From CALCNS01 sp937897315 (GTDB lineage: Bacteria; Bacillota; JAAYKD01), in the NCBI GenBank assembly GCA_036744005.1, contig DAINOJ010000010.1, positions 10,635 through 74,634 on the forward strand: a DNA stretch of 64,000 nt. The letters run 5' to 3'. Position 1 is the first letter of the stretch. Each line of letters starts with the position of its first letter. Shown in pieces: positions 35,483-43,867 of the stretch. The notes below the pieces were generated by a model. That model was given only the letters and a program-made list of their open reading frames with translations. It was not told the origin of the DNA and searched no databases. A program made the translations under genes and the position numbers.

Positions 35483-36034
35483 ATGCTTCACCAGAAACCA
35501 GGAAAAGAAAACACTGCAACTACGGTTGAACTTGCTGTCACAGCCGCTCGAAAACATGGCATTCAAACACTGGTTGTAGCTTCCAATAGTGGTTGGTCTG
35601 CAGAGCATTTGCTTCCTTTTGTCAAGGAATTTAAAGTAGTTGTCATAGGACAAGTCAGTGGTTTTCGAGTCGATGCCGAAAACCCCATGTCCTCTGAAAA
35701 ACGCGCCTCTTTACAGGAAGCTGGCTTTCATGTGTATCATACCACACATGTGTTATCCGGAGCAGAACGAAGCTTTTCCACGCGTTTTCAAGGTGCTTAC
35801 CCAGTAGAGATTTTGGCGAATGCTTTGCGCATGTTTAGTCAAGGCGTCAAAGTGTGTGTGGAGATTTCCACGATGGCACTCGATGGTGACCAAATAGAAT
35901 ACGGCAAAGATATTATTGCTATGGCTGGTACGGGAAGCGGTCTTGATACTGCAGTTCTGCTTCGTCCTGCACATGCTCAAAGAATTCTAGAAACGAAAAT
36001 TCACGAAGTTTTGTGCAAACCTTACTTAAGTTAA
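35483..36034 (+). CDS. Stand-alone pyruvate kinase C-terminal (PK alpha/beta)-like protein
   Basis: This ~183-residue protein corresponds to the PK_C alpha/beta domain alone: TTVELAVTAARKHGIQTLVVASNSGWSA at the N-terminus, a central KVVVIGQVSGF strand and a C-terminal AMAGTGSGLDTAVLLRPAHA segment. There is no pyruvate kinase catalytic barrel. Stand-alone PK_C proteins occur in anaerobes; their role is unclear, perhaps as nucleotide or effector-binding proteins. The ribosome-binding site AAGGAGTG overlaps the end of the M14 gene; ATG 35483 fits best, with 35480 also possible. Confidence 0.7.
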   Translation: MLHQKPGKENTATTVELAVTAARKHGIQTLVVASNSGWSAEHLLPFVKEFKVVVIGQVSGFRVDAENPMSSEKRASLQEAGFHVYHTTHVLSGAERSFSTRFQGAYPVEILANALRMFSQGVKVCVEISTMALDGDQIEYGKDIIAMAGTGSGLDTAVLLRPAHAQRILETKIHEVLCKPYLS

Positions 36035-36039
36035 CAGGC

Positions 36040-36071
36040 AAAATTCCCGCCAAAATTTTGGCGGGAATTTT
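36040..36071. terminator. Bidirectional palindromic terminator
   Basis: A perfect 32-base palindrome with GC-rich core CCCGCC/GGCGGG and A4/T4 ends lies between the convergent PK_C-like and rhomboid genes. Confidence 0.85.
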
Positions 36072-36084
36072 ATTATACTCATAC

Positions 36085-36822
36085 CTAAAATGGATCTATG
36101 GGTAATGGTGGGTCTTTCTTCAGGTCTTGAGCACTATCCAACGGTTCGGTTGGCCTCTGTCTTTTCCACGATTTCTCATCTGTAGCAAGAGTGCTTGGAG
36201 CCGGATTGACTTCAGAAATAGGTGAGCTTATACTCGATTCGGTTTTGGTTACTTTCGGTAGTTTGGGTCGCATAATCGATCCACTCAGCGCACCAACGAT
36301 GCCACCTATGACATGGGTAATCTGAGAGATGTTGTCACTGACGGCAAACATCTGATAAATCTCTCCACCCAAATATACCGCAGTGACCACTAAGAAGGTA
36401 AGCGGTATACCTCCTTTGTCTCGTCCTGTTATGGATGTTAAGATGATGAAAGCAAAGACAACACCGCTTGCTCCCATCAAGCCGCTTTGGAAGAAGAACA
36501 TTTGACTAAAACCTGTGACCAGAGCAGTAATGAAAATGACAAGTGAGATTTGTACGCTACCATATTTTTCTTCCAATAATGGGCCTATCAACAGCATTAA
36601 CATGATATTTGAGCTATAGTGTGCCCAATCCAGATGACCAAAGACATGGGTTAGTATTCTAACATAAGTCAAAGGATCACTCCATGAGGAAGGATAAACA
36701 GAAAAAAGGAGAATGTTGCTTTGACCATTGGTCAGTTTCGCTAACCCTAAGGCCATCAGTGAGATGAGCACAAAACTTAAGATTATGGGTGAGTTGTAGC
36801 GAATTTTGATCGATGGAGTCAT
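36085..36822 (-). CDS. Rhomboid-family intramembrane serine protease
   Basis: This 245-residue membrane protein has about six helices. The catalytic Ser lies in GLMGASGVVFAF (GxSG) and the catalytic His in QITHVIGGIVGA, the standard Ser-His dyad. The rhomboid HVFGHLDWAHYSSNIMLML segment is present. A ~60-residue proline- and serine-rich hydrophilic tail extends into the cytoplasm. ATG 36822 has AGAAGGG six bases upstream; TTG 36828 does not. Substrates are unknown. Confidence 0.9.
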   Translation of the reverse strand: MTPSIKIRYNSPIILSFVLISLMALGLAKLTNGQSNILLFSVYPSSWSDPLTYVRILTHVFGHLDWAHYSSNIMLMLLIGPLLEEKYGSVQISLVIFITALVTGFSQMFFFQSGLMGASGVVFAFIILTSITGRDKGGIPLTFLVVTAVYLGGEIYQMFAVSDNISQITHVIGGIVGALSGSIMRPKLPKVTKTESSISSPISEVNPAPSTLATDEKSWKRQRPTEPLDSAQDLKKDPPLPIDPF

Positions 36823-36853
36823 GGACAACCCTTCTTTCTGTTATTCATTTATC

Positions 36854-38731
36854 CTATTTCTTCGTCATAAATTCAATGACGGAATTGGAGAACGCCACAG
36901 GATCTTCAAGAGTAAAACCGGCCATCAGTAAGGCTTGATCGTATAAAAGTTTGGTATACTTCTTGAGCTGCTCCGGTTGGCCGGCTAATTCTTGTAGTGT
37001 TTCAAATACCTTGTGATGAGGATTCACTTCGAGAATCCTCTCTGCTTTTACTTCACTCTCTCGATTGGGCATGGCATTAAGAACCTTTTCCATTTCCAAT
37101 GAGATTTCTCCTTCACTAACCAAGCAAAGAGGATTGTTTTTTAAGCGAGTAGATAAGCGTACGGCTTTCACATGTTGCCCTAATGCTTGAGTCATATCAT
37201 ATAATAACGATTGGTTCTCACGATTCAGTGATTCCATGGCTTCTTTCTGGTCCGCATCCATGATATCCAATTTTGCATCTGCCACCGAGCGGAAGGGTTT
37301 CTTTTCGTATTCTCTGAGCACTTTAAGAGCAAATTCATCTACTTCATCCGTCATAGCGAGAATATCAAATCCTCTCTCGCGAACCCTTTCACTTTGTGGT
37401 AAAGCAGCGATTTTCTGAACACTCTCACCGGTGGCATAGTAAATCTCTTTCTGATCCTCCGGCATTGAGCTGAAATATTCATTCAGAGTGATTTTCCTAT
37501 CCTGTTGCAGGGAATGGAAAAGCAATAAATCTTTCAAATCTTCTTTATGTATGCCAAAATCTGCATAAACACCATACTTGATTTGCAGTCCGAACGCTTT
37601 CCAGAATTTCTCATACACTTCCCGTTGATCCGCTAGAATTTTGGCTAGTTCAGTTCGTATTCTCTTTTCGATGTTCTTCGCGATGAGTTGTAACTGACGA
37701 TTTTGCTGCAACATTTCTCTTGAGATGTTCAGTGAAAAATCTGCAGAATCCACAATTCCTCTGACAAAAGCAAAGTGGTCCGGTAACAAATCGGGGCAAT
37801 TTTCCATGATTAGGACATCATTGCAATATAGCTGCAACCCTTTTTCGAAATTCTTCGTGTAGTATCCATAGGGGGTTTCTGATGGGATGTAAAGCAAAGC
37901 ATGATAAGAAATAGCGCCTTCCACTTGATACGCAATTTTATGTAAGGGTTCTTTGTAGTCAGAGAACTTATCCTGGTAAAACTGTGTTGCTTTCTCCTCC
38001 AATTCCTCCTTGGGTAATCGCCAAACAGGTACCATGCTATTTAGGGTCTTCCAAACACGCTTCTTTGAAGGTGTTTCCTCCTCCGCTGACTCGGTGTCAT
38101 ACTCATCCACTTCTAATTGAATTGGGTATCGAATATAATCTGAATACTTCTTGATCAGACGGCGAAGGGTATATTCTTCCAAGTATTCCGAATAGTTTTC
38201 CTCTACTAGATCTTCTCTTAAAAACAACGTGACCGTCGTACCCCAACCCTCTTTTTCACATGGCTCTAAGGTAAAGCCCTCTTCCCCCTCAGATTCCCAG
38301 CAGAAAGCTTGATCTTGTCCATAAGCTTTACTGATGACACGGACCCTTTTGCTAACCATGAAAGCAGAATAAAATCCAACCCCGAATTGACCAATCACTT
38401 GAACCGGGGATGCTTGAGCATTTTTGAAATCCAAGGTCCCGCTCTTGGCAATGGTTCCTAAATGCTCCGCCATTTCGCTTTCATTCATACCACAACCATT
38501 GTCATGAATCGCTAAGGTGCGGGCTTTCTCATCTACTTCCAAGTAAATTCGCAAATCCTCCCGTTGAATTCCACTACGATTCTCATTTAGTTCTCGAATG
38601 AACAATTTGTCTAAAGCGTCACTGGCATTCGAAATCAATTCTCGTAAGAACACCTCTTTGTGGGTATAAATGGAGTTAATCATTAGATTCATCAATTTTT
38701 TTGATTCTGTTTGAAAAGGTCTTTTACCCAT
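36854..38731 (-). CDS. htpG: Heat-shock chaperone HtpG (Hsp90)
   Basis: This 625-residue Hsp90 has the N-terminal GHKL ATPase with FLRELISNASDALDK, IHDNGCGMNESEM, GTIAKSG and GQFGVGFYSAFMV, then the middle domain (ISREMLQQNR) and the dimerisation domain. It folds and remodels client proteins using ATP. The start at 38731 has AGAGGTG upstream; a longer reading from 38797 would begin in the operator. A CIRCE element overlies the transcription start, so it is predicted to belong to the HrcA heat-shock regulon. The nearest upstream terminator isolates it as a single-gene unit. Confidence 0.97.
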   Translation of the reverse strand: MGKRPFQTESKKLMNLMINSIYTHKEVFLRELISNASDALDKLFIRELNENRSGIQREDLRIYLEVDEKARTLAIHDNGCGMNESEMAEHLGTIAKSGTLDFKNAQASPVQVIGQFGVGFYSAFMVSKRVRVISKAYGQDQAFCWESEGEEGFTLEPCEKEGWGTTVTLFLREDLVEENYSEYLEEYTLRRLIKKYSDYIRYPIQLEVDEYDTESAEEETPSKKRVWKTLNSMVPVWRLPKEELEEKATQFYQDKFSDYKEPLHKIAYQVEGAISYHALLYIPSETPYGYYTKNFEKGLQLYCNDVLIMENCPDLLPDHFAFVRGIVDSADFSLNISREMLQQNRQLQLIAKNIEKRIRTELAKILADQREVYEKFWKAFGLQIKYGVYADFGIHKEDLKDLLLFHSLQQDRKITLNEYFSSMPEDQKEIYYATGESVQKIAALPQSERVRERGFDILAMTDEVDEFALKVLREYEKKPFRSVADAKLDIMDADQKEAMESLNRENQSLLYDMTQALGQHVKAVRLSTRLKNNPLCLVSEGEISLEMEKVLNAMPNRESEVKAERILEVNPHHKVFETLQELAGQPEQLKKYTKLLYDQALLMAGFTLEDPVAFSNSVIEFMTKK

Positions 38732-38757
38732 GTTCATCACCTCTGTTATAATCCTTG

Positions 38758-38784
38758 TTAGCACTCTCTTATATTGAGTGCTAA
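38758..38784 (-). promoter_or_regulatory. CIRCE operator (HrcA-binding site)
   Basis: TTAGCACTC, a nine-base spacer and GAGTGCTAA match the CIRCE consensus perfectly. It lies between the -10 box and the htpG ribosome-binding site, where HrcA would block transcription. Confidence 0.97.
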
Positions 38785-38792
38785 CACAAGAC

Positions 38793-38821
38793 ATCATAAC
38801 GCAAAACTATAAAAAAATCAA
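38793..38821 (-). promoter_or_regulatory. htpG promoter
   Basis: TTGATT (38816-38821), a 17-base spacer and TATGAT (38793-38798) on the minus strand lie directly upstream of the CIRCE operator. Confidence 0.8.
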
Positions 38822-38833
38822 GAGGAACACAAA

Positions 38834-38861
38834 AAAAGCCGCCCGTTCACGGGCGACTTTT
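38834..38861 (-). terminator. Intrinsic terminator of the DUF1858-DUF438 operon
   Basis: GCCGCCCG and CGGGCGAC form a strong stem with a TTCA loop and one mismatch; it is flanked by A/T runs and followed on the minus strand by seven Ts. Confidence 0.85.
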
Positions 38862-38880
38862 GATGCCTCTTGCGACTAGA

Positions 38881-40086
38881 TTAGGAATTTACCAATCTTT
38901 TCTCGCCTTGGATTTCTTGAATGGGTTTGATGTTCTGAGTGACTTCCAGAACACCTAGGTACTCTTTTTGCTCGTTACGAACGGCAAAGTAACGTATTAA
39001 AATATACTGTCCACGCATAGAAATCCAGAAGTCTTCGTGGTCTTTCTTTCCACTTTTCAGATCGGCAACAATACCCTCAACCACATGCACACTTGCGGGT
39101 GGATGGCAATTGGATACTTCGCGCCCAATAATCGATTTGGTTCGAGCAAAGATTCTCTCAGAGCCTTGAGAAAAATACTTTACTTTGTCGTCTTTATCCA
39201 CAAAAGTGATGTCAAAGGGTAATGTGTTTAAGACGCTAGTCAGCTCATCAACGGTAAACACTCCACTGGGTAAAGTAATCAGACCTTGATTCATTGCTAG
39301 AGTTGAATCTTCTTTGTCAACCTTATCTTCAATGGGATGCCATTGACCCAATTTCTCAACTAATTGGCCAATCTCTGAACTTTCATCATCCACTACTTTC
39401 CATTCTGCTTGCGTCATATGTTCCACCAACATCGGCAGAAGGATATTCTCTTCTTTATAGATCATCTCACTGATTTTGACTAAAAGTTCGTTCAACGAGT
39501 TCTCTGTCTGTGCATCAAACTGACCTATTTCGATCTGAGTCCGTATTTCCTTTAATTGAGCACGAATTTCATCGTCCACACCCCACATCACTTTTGGAGG
39601 CGCTGTGATGCCATACTTCTCTAAAAAAGGGAACATTAGGTTTTCTTTTTTTGAGTAATGAATATCGATCTTCGCCAAATCGGTCAATGCATCGGCCAGT
39701 TCACTTACAGATGTTTTACTTGTGCGATTTGACAGTAAGGGTTTGATTCTGGCATCGATGAGTGTTTGTATAAAACTATTTTCCGCTTTCATAGTGTTTG
39801 CTGGATGCCCTGGAATCATAGAAGGATCTACTTGTTGATGAATCTCGGCGATGGATCCTTTGAAAACAGCTGCATGAACATCACATAAGCGCTGGACTTC
39901 TTCCACCGGCAATCCTTCCGATATGAGAGCTTGTTCTGCTTCCGAAATCTCTGTTGCAGAAACGCCTTGAAAAACTTCAGCAAATAAAGCTTTTACCTCG
40001 TCAATGGTTTTGCCATCGTGCAATTGAGTTATCATTTTTTTGATCATTTGTTTCCGATATTCACGATTGTTTATGTGTTCACTCAT
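38881..40086 (-). CDS. DUF438-hemerythrin-PAS protein
   Basis: This 401-residue cytoplasmic protein has an N-terminal DUF438 domain (~1-80), a hemerythrin/HHE-type four-helix region (~85-270; HYSKKENLMFPFLEKYG and EENILLPMLVEHM supply His and Glu metal ligands) and a C-terminal PAS domain (~295-390; PFDITFVDKDDKVKYFSQG). Such proteins are thought to sense oxygen, NO or redox state through a di-iron centre. The start at 40086 is chosen because AGGAG lies seven bases upstream. It follows a DUF1858 gene by about 30 bases, a common pairing, and lies near a Crp/Fnr regulator. Confidence 0.88.
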   Translation of the reverse strand: MSEHINNREYRKQMIKKMITQLHDGKTIDEVKALFAEVFQGVSATEISEAEQALISEGLPVEEVQRLCDVHAAVFKGSIAEIHQQVDPSMIPGHPANTMKAENSFIQTLIDARIKPLLSNRTSKTSVSELADALTDLAKIDIHYSKKENLMFPFLEKYGITAPPKVMWGVDDEIRAQLKEIRTQIEIGQFDAQTENSLNELLVKISEMIYKEENILLPMLVEHMTQAEWKVVDDESSEIGQLVEKLGQWHPIEDKVDKEDSTLAMNQGLITLPSGVFTVDELTSVLNTLPFDITFVDKDDKVKYFSQGSERIFARTKSIIGREVSNCHPPASVHVVEGIVADLKSGKKDHEDFWISMRGQYILIRYFAVRNEQKEYLGVLEVTQNIKPIQEIQGEKRLVNS

Positions 40087-40115
40087 CCTCATTCTCCTTT
40101 TCATTTCTATCCTTT

Positions 40116-40337
40116 TTATTGAATTTGATATCCCCTTTGAGAAAAACAAGCTTCAATCTTTTGCCAATCCAGTTTTTTCAGCACTGCACCCTTACGCAAA
40201 GTCATTACTCTTCCGGCAGATTGCAACATTCCCGGCTGAAGGATATCTTTAAAACCCAACTCCACCATGATAGAAACCACATCTGGATGCTCTTGACTTA
40301 ACTCGTAGATACTTTTCCTGGAACCCATTATTTTCAT
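40116..40337 (-). CDS. DUF1858-domain small protein
   Basis: This 73-residue protein matches DUF1858, a short helical domain often encoded next to DUF438-hemerythrin proteins and in redox-linked clusters. It has the typical ELSQEHPDVVSIMVELGF start and a GRVMTLRKGAVLKK segment. GGGGTG precedes the ATG. It is the first gene of a two-gene operon that has an FNR-like palindrome about 65 bases upstream. Confidence 0.82.
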   Translation of the reverse strand: MKIMGSRKSIYELSQEHPDVVSIMVELGFKDILQPGMLQSAGRVMTLRKGAVLKKLDWQKIEACFSQRGYQIQ

Positions 40338-40401
40338 ATTTTCACCCCGAAATCTTTGTTTGCTTTCACCGATAGGATAGCCGACTTCGGAGAAAAATAC
40401 T

Positions 40402-40415
40402 GTGATTCAAATCAA
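40402..40415. promoter_or_regulatory. FNR/CRP-type operator candidate
   Basis: GTGAT-TCAA-ATCAA (TTGAT-TTGA-ATCAC on the minus strand) differs by one base from the FNR consensus TTGAT-N4-ATCAA. It lies between the Crp/Fnr gene and the DUF1858 gene. An overlapping longer inverted repeat pairs GTGATTCA (40402-40409) with TGAATCAC (40425-40432). Confidence 0.6.
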
Positions 40416-40428
40416 ATATCTTAGTGAA

Positions 40429-41142
40429 TCACTCGGAATAACCAGCCAGTTTTTGTAAAGACTCCGGTTGTAACACAAGCATCGTTTTATTGTTTAGAGT
40501 TCGAATGATTCGCTTAGTTTCCAATTGGCCTAATTTGCGGCTCAGGGTTTCTCGAGCGATTCCCAGGGAGTTTGCCATACCCTCCCTGCTCAAAGGCAGG
40601 TGCAATTCTGTTCCTTCCGGTGTAACTACCGAAAACTTATCTTGATACTCTAGTAAGAGGGCTGCAATCCGTGCATTGATGCTACGAACTCCCATGCTTT
40701 GTAAAGAGGTTTCCATAACAGAGATTCTTCTTCCCAATTCTTCGATAATCCGTAATGCGATTTCTGTATATTCTCGAATTAGGATTTCGAACTTTTCTTT
40801 GGTCAGAGAACAGGTGAATACTTCTTCTAGAGCTTCCACCGAATAATTGGCTTTCTGTTGCCCAAACAGATTAGCCTCTCCAAAAAAATCTCCTTCTGAG
40901 AATACATACAAGATTTGTTCTCTGCCATCCGGTGTAATGCGATATGCTTTCACACTTCCGTGGTTAATAATCATCAGTGAATCGACGGCATCACCTTCAC
41001 ACAATATCAGTTCACCCTTACTATACCGATGTCTTTGAATGAGAGGTACAATACTCAGTAAGGCCTCCTGATTTAGTGCGGAGAAAATTGGTACCCTATG
41101 AATACACAAATTGTGTTGACAGTAATGACAGAGGCTGTTCAT
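40429..41142 (-). CDS. Crp/Fnr-family transcriptional regulator with N-terminal cysteines
   Basis: This 237-residue regulator has a cyclic-nucleotide-binding-type sensor domain (~25-140; GELILCEGDAVDSLMIINHGSVKAY) and a C-terminal winged helix (LPLSREGMANSLGIARETLSRKLGQLE). The N-terminus has C5, C8 and C13, resembling the cysteine cluster of FNR-type iron-sulfur oxygen sensors; further Cys residues lie in the sensor domain. The start at 41142 is set by AGGAGTG. It directly precedes the DUF1858-DUF438 operon, which carries an FNR-like box, suggesting that it regulates that operon. Confidence 0.88.
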   Translation of the reverse strand: MNSLCHYCQHNLCIHRVPIFSALNQEALLSIVPLIQRHRYSKGELILCEGDAVDSLMIINHGSVKAYRITPDGREQILYVFSEGDFFGEANLFGQQKANYSVEALEEVFTCSLTKEKFEILIREYTEIALRIIEELGRRISVMETSLQSMGVRSINARIAALLLEYQDKFSVVTPEGTELHLPLSREGMANSLGIARETLSRKLGQLETKRIIRTLNNKTMLVLQPESLQKLAGYSE

Positions 41143-41206
41143 GGGACTCACTCCTATCTTCGTGTTTGTTTCTACTATTCCATATACATACAATATTTCC
41201 CTGTAA

Positions 41207-41243
41207 AAAAAACCTCGTGCAGTTCTTAAGCACGAGGTTTTTT
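41207..41243 (-). terminator. Intrinsic terminator of the anion permease gene
   Basis: AAAAAACCTCGTGC and its complement form a perfect 14-bp stem with a nine-base loop, ending in a T-run on the minus strand. The stem overlaps the stop codon of the permease gene. Confidence 0.85.
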
Positions 41244-42327
41244 AAGTTAAAACATACAAAACAGCTAAGAATACAATATTGACAACGGTAAAGACCAAAA
41301 GATACCTCCAGGGTTGCGCATTCTTTGTTTTCGAGTATTGTTTAAAGGAAATGATGCTGGCCATAGAGGCGATAAGTGTACCCAAGCCACCGAGATTCAC
41401 ACCCAAAGTGAGCACTTCAAAAGATGTGGTATAGGTAGATAAAAGTATGGCTGCCGGTACATTACTAATAATCTGACTAAGAAGGATTGCGACAATTTTC
41501 TCGCGGCCACCGACTACTTTGGCTAGTAGTGTGTGGACCTGATTGATTCGCCCCAGGTTTCCAACCAAAACAAATAAAGCAAGGAACGTAAGCAATAAAC
41601 CAAAATCGGCACCGAACAAATTCTTATTATCATAGAAAGCAAGAATAAGAACCAAAAGAAGCAATACAATAACCGGCTCTACCCAGTGAACAACGGCTGC
41701 TAGGGTCAAGACAAAAAGTCCCAAATACACAATAATGCCCTTCTTATCCACTTGTGAGTCTATGGAATGACTCATGATCAGCTTTGATTTGGGGATACGG
41801 TGTACTGCAAAAAAAAGTAGAAATGCCGAAAATACCGTTGCGGGCAACATAAGCTGAACAAAATATAAAACCGACCACTGAGACAATCCAAACAAGAACA
41901 AGTTTTGAGGGTTGCCAATCGGTGTGAGCATACTACCAAGGTTCGCTGCTACGGTTTGTAATATAATGGTAATAAGGATATAAGGAGATTGTTGAATCGA
42001 ACCCAAACTACCAATCGCTAGGGGGACAAAAGTAAGCAAAGCTACATCATTGGTCATCAACATCGCAGAGAAAAAACATGCTCCCACCAAAACGCTGACC
42101 AAGCCCCGAAGCGAATCTGCTGTAGATAATATCTTTGTCATCAATGTATTGAATAGCCCTGTTTTCTGAAAGCCTGACATAATAACCATGAGGCAATAAA
42201 GTAAAATGATTGTCCGAAAATCGATATAACTCATGTACTCGATAGATGGTTTGACCCAAATGGCAGAAATCCCAGCAACAAGAACCGCAAGGATCAAGAG
42301 AAAATCTTTCTGAATCCATTGTCTCAA
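41242..42327 (-). CDS. SLC13/ArsB-type anion permease
   Basis: This 361-residue protein with about ten hydrophobic segments is of the ion transporter superfamily that includes ArsB, NhaD and dicarboxylate/citrate transporters. It has the helical-hairpin signatures MTNDVALLTFVPLAI and TPIGNPQNLFLFG in the first half and SNVPAAILLSTYT in the second, each supplying part of the substrate and Na+ site. It is shorter than ArsB. The substrate (arsenite, carboxylate or other anion) cannot be set; no ars genes are present. Confidence 0.8.
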   Translation of the reverse strand: MRQWIQKDFLLILAVLVAGISAIWVKPSIEYMSYIDFRTIILLYCLMVIMSGFQKTGLFNTLMTKILSTADSLRGLVSVLVGACFFSAMLMTNDVALLTFVPLAIGSLGSIQQSPYILITIILQTVAANLGSMLTPIGNPQNLFLFGLSQWSVLYFVQLMLPATVFSAFLLFFAVHRIPKSKLIMSHSIDSQVDKKGIIVYLGLFVLTLAAVVHWVEPVIVLLLLVLILAFYDNKNLFGADFGLLLTFLALFVLVGNLGRINQVHTLLAKVVGGREKIVAILLSQIISNVPAAILLSTYTTSFEVLTLGVNLGGLGTLIASMASIISFKQYSKTKNAQPWRYLLVFTVVNIVFLAVLYVLT

Positions 42328-42398
42328 TGCTAGGACTTCCCTTCCCTAATCAAGATATCGGGAAGGATTATACCATGGTTTACTGCTTGATACAACCA

Positions 42399-43097
42399 TT
42401 ACAATCCTAAATATGCTTTCTGAATGACGCTGCTGTTGCGAAGCTCTTGTCCTGTGCCTTCTGCTACGATTCGTCCGTTTTCTAAAACATACGCCCGATC
42501 GGCTACGCTCAATGCCATTTCTGCATTCTGCTCCACTAAAAGCAATGTCATTCCTTGCTCTCTCATATGCTGAATGAGATCAAAAATCAGACGCACTAAC
42601 AAAGGGGCTAAGCCCATGGAAGGCTCATCCAACATAAGAACACTTGGATTGGCCAACATTGCACGGGCCATAGCCAGCATCTGCTGCTCTCCACCCGAAA
42701 GAGTAGCAGCTAGCTGCGACATTCTCTCTCGCAGCAGTGGAAATCTCGATAAGCACTGACTCCAAACCGTCTCATTCGGTTTATCCAAACGATAAGACCC
42801 CATAGCTAAGTTTTCTGCCACGGTAAACTGGGGGAAAATTCTTCTTCCCTCCGGTACCATAATCATACCCAGAGCCACAATTTCGTGAGGTCTCATGCAT
42901 GTTAATTCTGCATTTTCAAAATAAATGGATCCACTCTTTTTAGGCAGCAATCCAGATATGGCTTTTAATACTGTACTCTTGCCTGCTCCATTTGATCCAA
43001 TAAGGGCAACCAGCTCACCTTTCTTGACTTGGAGAGAAACCTTGTGTAAGACTTGAATATTACCATAACAGACTTCTATGTTCGAGACTGTTAGCAC
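42399..43097 (-). CDS. livF: Branched-chain amino acid ABC transporter ATPase LivF
   Basis: This 232-residue ATPase has Walker A GSNGAGKST, signature TLSGGEQQM, Walker B VLMLDEPSMGLAP and the switch His-region VEQNAEMAL characteristic of LivF. It energises branched-chain amino acid uptake with LivG, LivM, LivH and LivK. It overlaps livG by seven bases and is the last gene of the operon. A weak hairpin without a T-run lies downstream at about 42349-42370. Confidence 0.95.
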   Translation of the reverse strand: MLTVSNIEVCYGNIQVLHKVSLQVKKGELVALIGSNGAGKSTVLKAISGLLPKKSGSIYFENAELTCMRPHEIVALGMIMVPEGRRIFPQFTVAENLAMGSYRLDKPNETVWSQCLSRFPLLRERMSQLAATLSGGEQQMLAMARAMLANPSVLMLDEPSMGLAPLLVRLIFDLIQHMREQGMTLLLVEQNAEMALSVADRAYVLENGRIVAEGTGQELRNSSVIQKAYLGL

Positions 43098-43867
43098 TCG
43101 CTTCTCTCCTTTCTTCCCAAATAGGCTTCTATTACAGCTGGATTACGCTGAATTTCCATCGGTGTTCCTTGCGCAATTTGGTGTCCGAAATTTAAAACCC
43201 ACAGGTAATCACAAACACCCATCACTAGGTGCATATCATGTTCAATGAGAAGGATACTGACCTGAAAACGGTTGCGAATCTCCTTGATTTGCTCTGCCAA
43301 TTGAGAGGTTTCTGAAGGATTCATCCCCGCTGCCGGCTCATCCAGCAATAAAACCCCTGGATTACCCGCCAAAGCTCGAGCAATCTCTAATCGTCTTTGT
43401 GCTCCATACGGTAGACTTCCGGCTTTCTTTTCTGCTTGATCGGCTAAGTGAAAGAAGTCTAGCAAATCAAGAGCCTCTTTTCTATGTTGATGATTTGTTC
43501 GAAAAAAAGATGAATTGGGTTGAGTTACCAGGACATTCTCCAAGACAGTCATGCGATGAAACAACCGAATATTTTGAAATGTTCTGCCCAACCCCCAGCG
43601 AAACAAGTGATAGGAAGGTGCACCCTTGATTTCGTGCCCGAATAACTTTATGTTCCCCTCGGTTGGTTGGTATAGATTGGTGAGTAAATTGAAACAAGTC
43701 GTCTTACCCGCACCATTGGGTCCTATGAGCCCACCAATTTGCTGATATCCCAACTGAAAACTAAAACCTTGGAGTGCGTTCAATCCTCCAAAACTCACAC
43801 TGAGATTCTGAGCTTCTAAAGCAGGATGACCACTGGGTTCGCGTCGAGCCGCTTGGGATGAAATCAT
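43091..43867 (-). CDS. livG: Branched-chain amino acid ABC transporter ATPase LivG
   Basis: This 258-residue ATPase has Walker A GPNGAGKTT, signature SLPYGAQRRLEIARAL, Walker B VLLLDEPAAGMNP and LIEHDMHLVMG, all typical of LivG. The start is ATG 43867, overlapping the livM stop by four bases (ATGA) and preceded by AAAGGAG; a longer reading to 43894 would run into livM. It pairs with LivF in the ATPase dimer. Confidence 0.95.
   Translation of the reverse strand: MISSQAARREPSGHPALEAQNLSVSFGGLNALQGFSFQLGYQQIGGLIGPNGAGKTTCFNLLTNLYQPTEGNIKLFGHEIKGAPSYHLFRWGLGRTFQNIRLFHRMTVLENVLVTQPNSSFFRTNHQHRKEALDLLDFFHLADQAEKKAGSLPYGAQRRLEIARALAGNPGVLLLDEPAAGMNPSETSQLAEQIKEIRNRFQVSILLIEHDMHLVMGVCDYLWVLNFGHQIAQGTPMEIQRNPAVIEAYLGRKERSEC

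Noticed and set aside
35333..35653. 106-codon minus-strand ORF across the M14/PK_C junction
   Set aside because: Antisense shadow of two well-supported genes.
41242..42327. Calling the permease arsB and the nearby ArsC-like gene an arsenic-resistance pair
   Set aside because: They are 17 kb apart; the ArsC/Spx fold is shared by many non-arsenate proteins, and no arsR or other ars gene is present.
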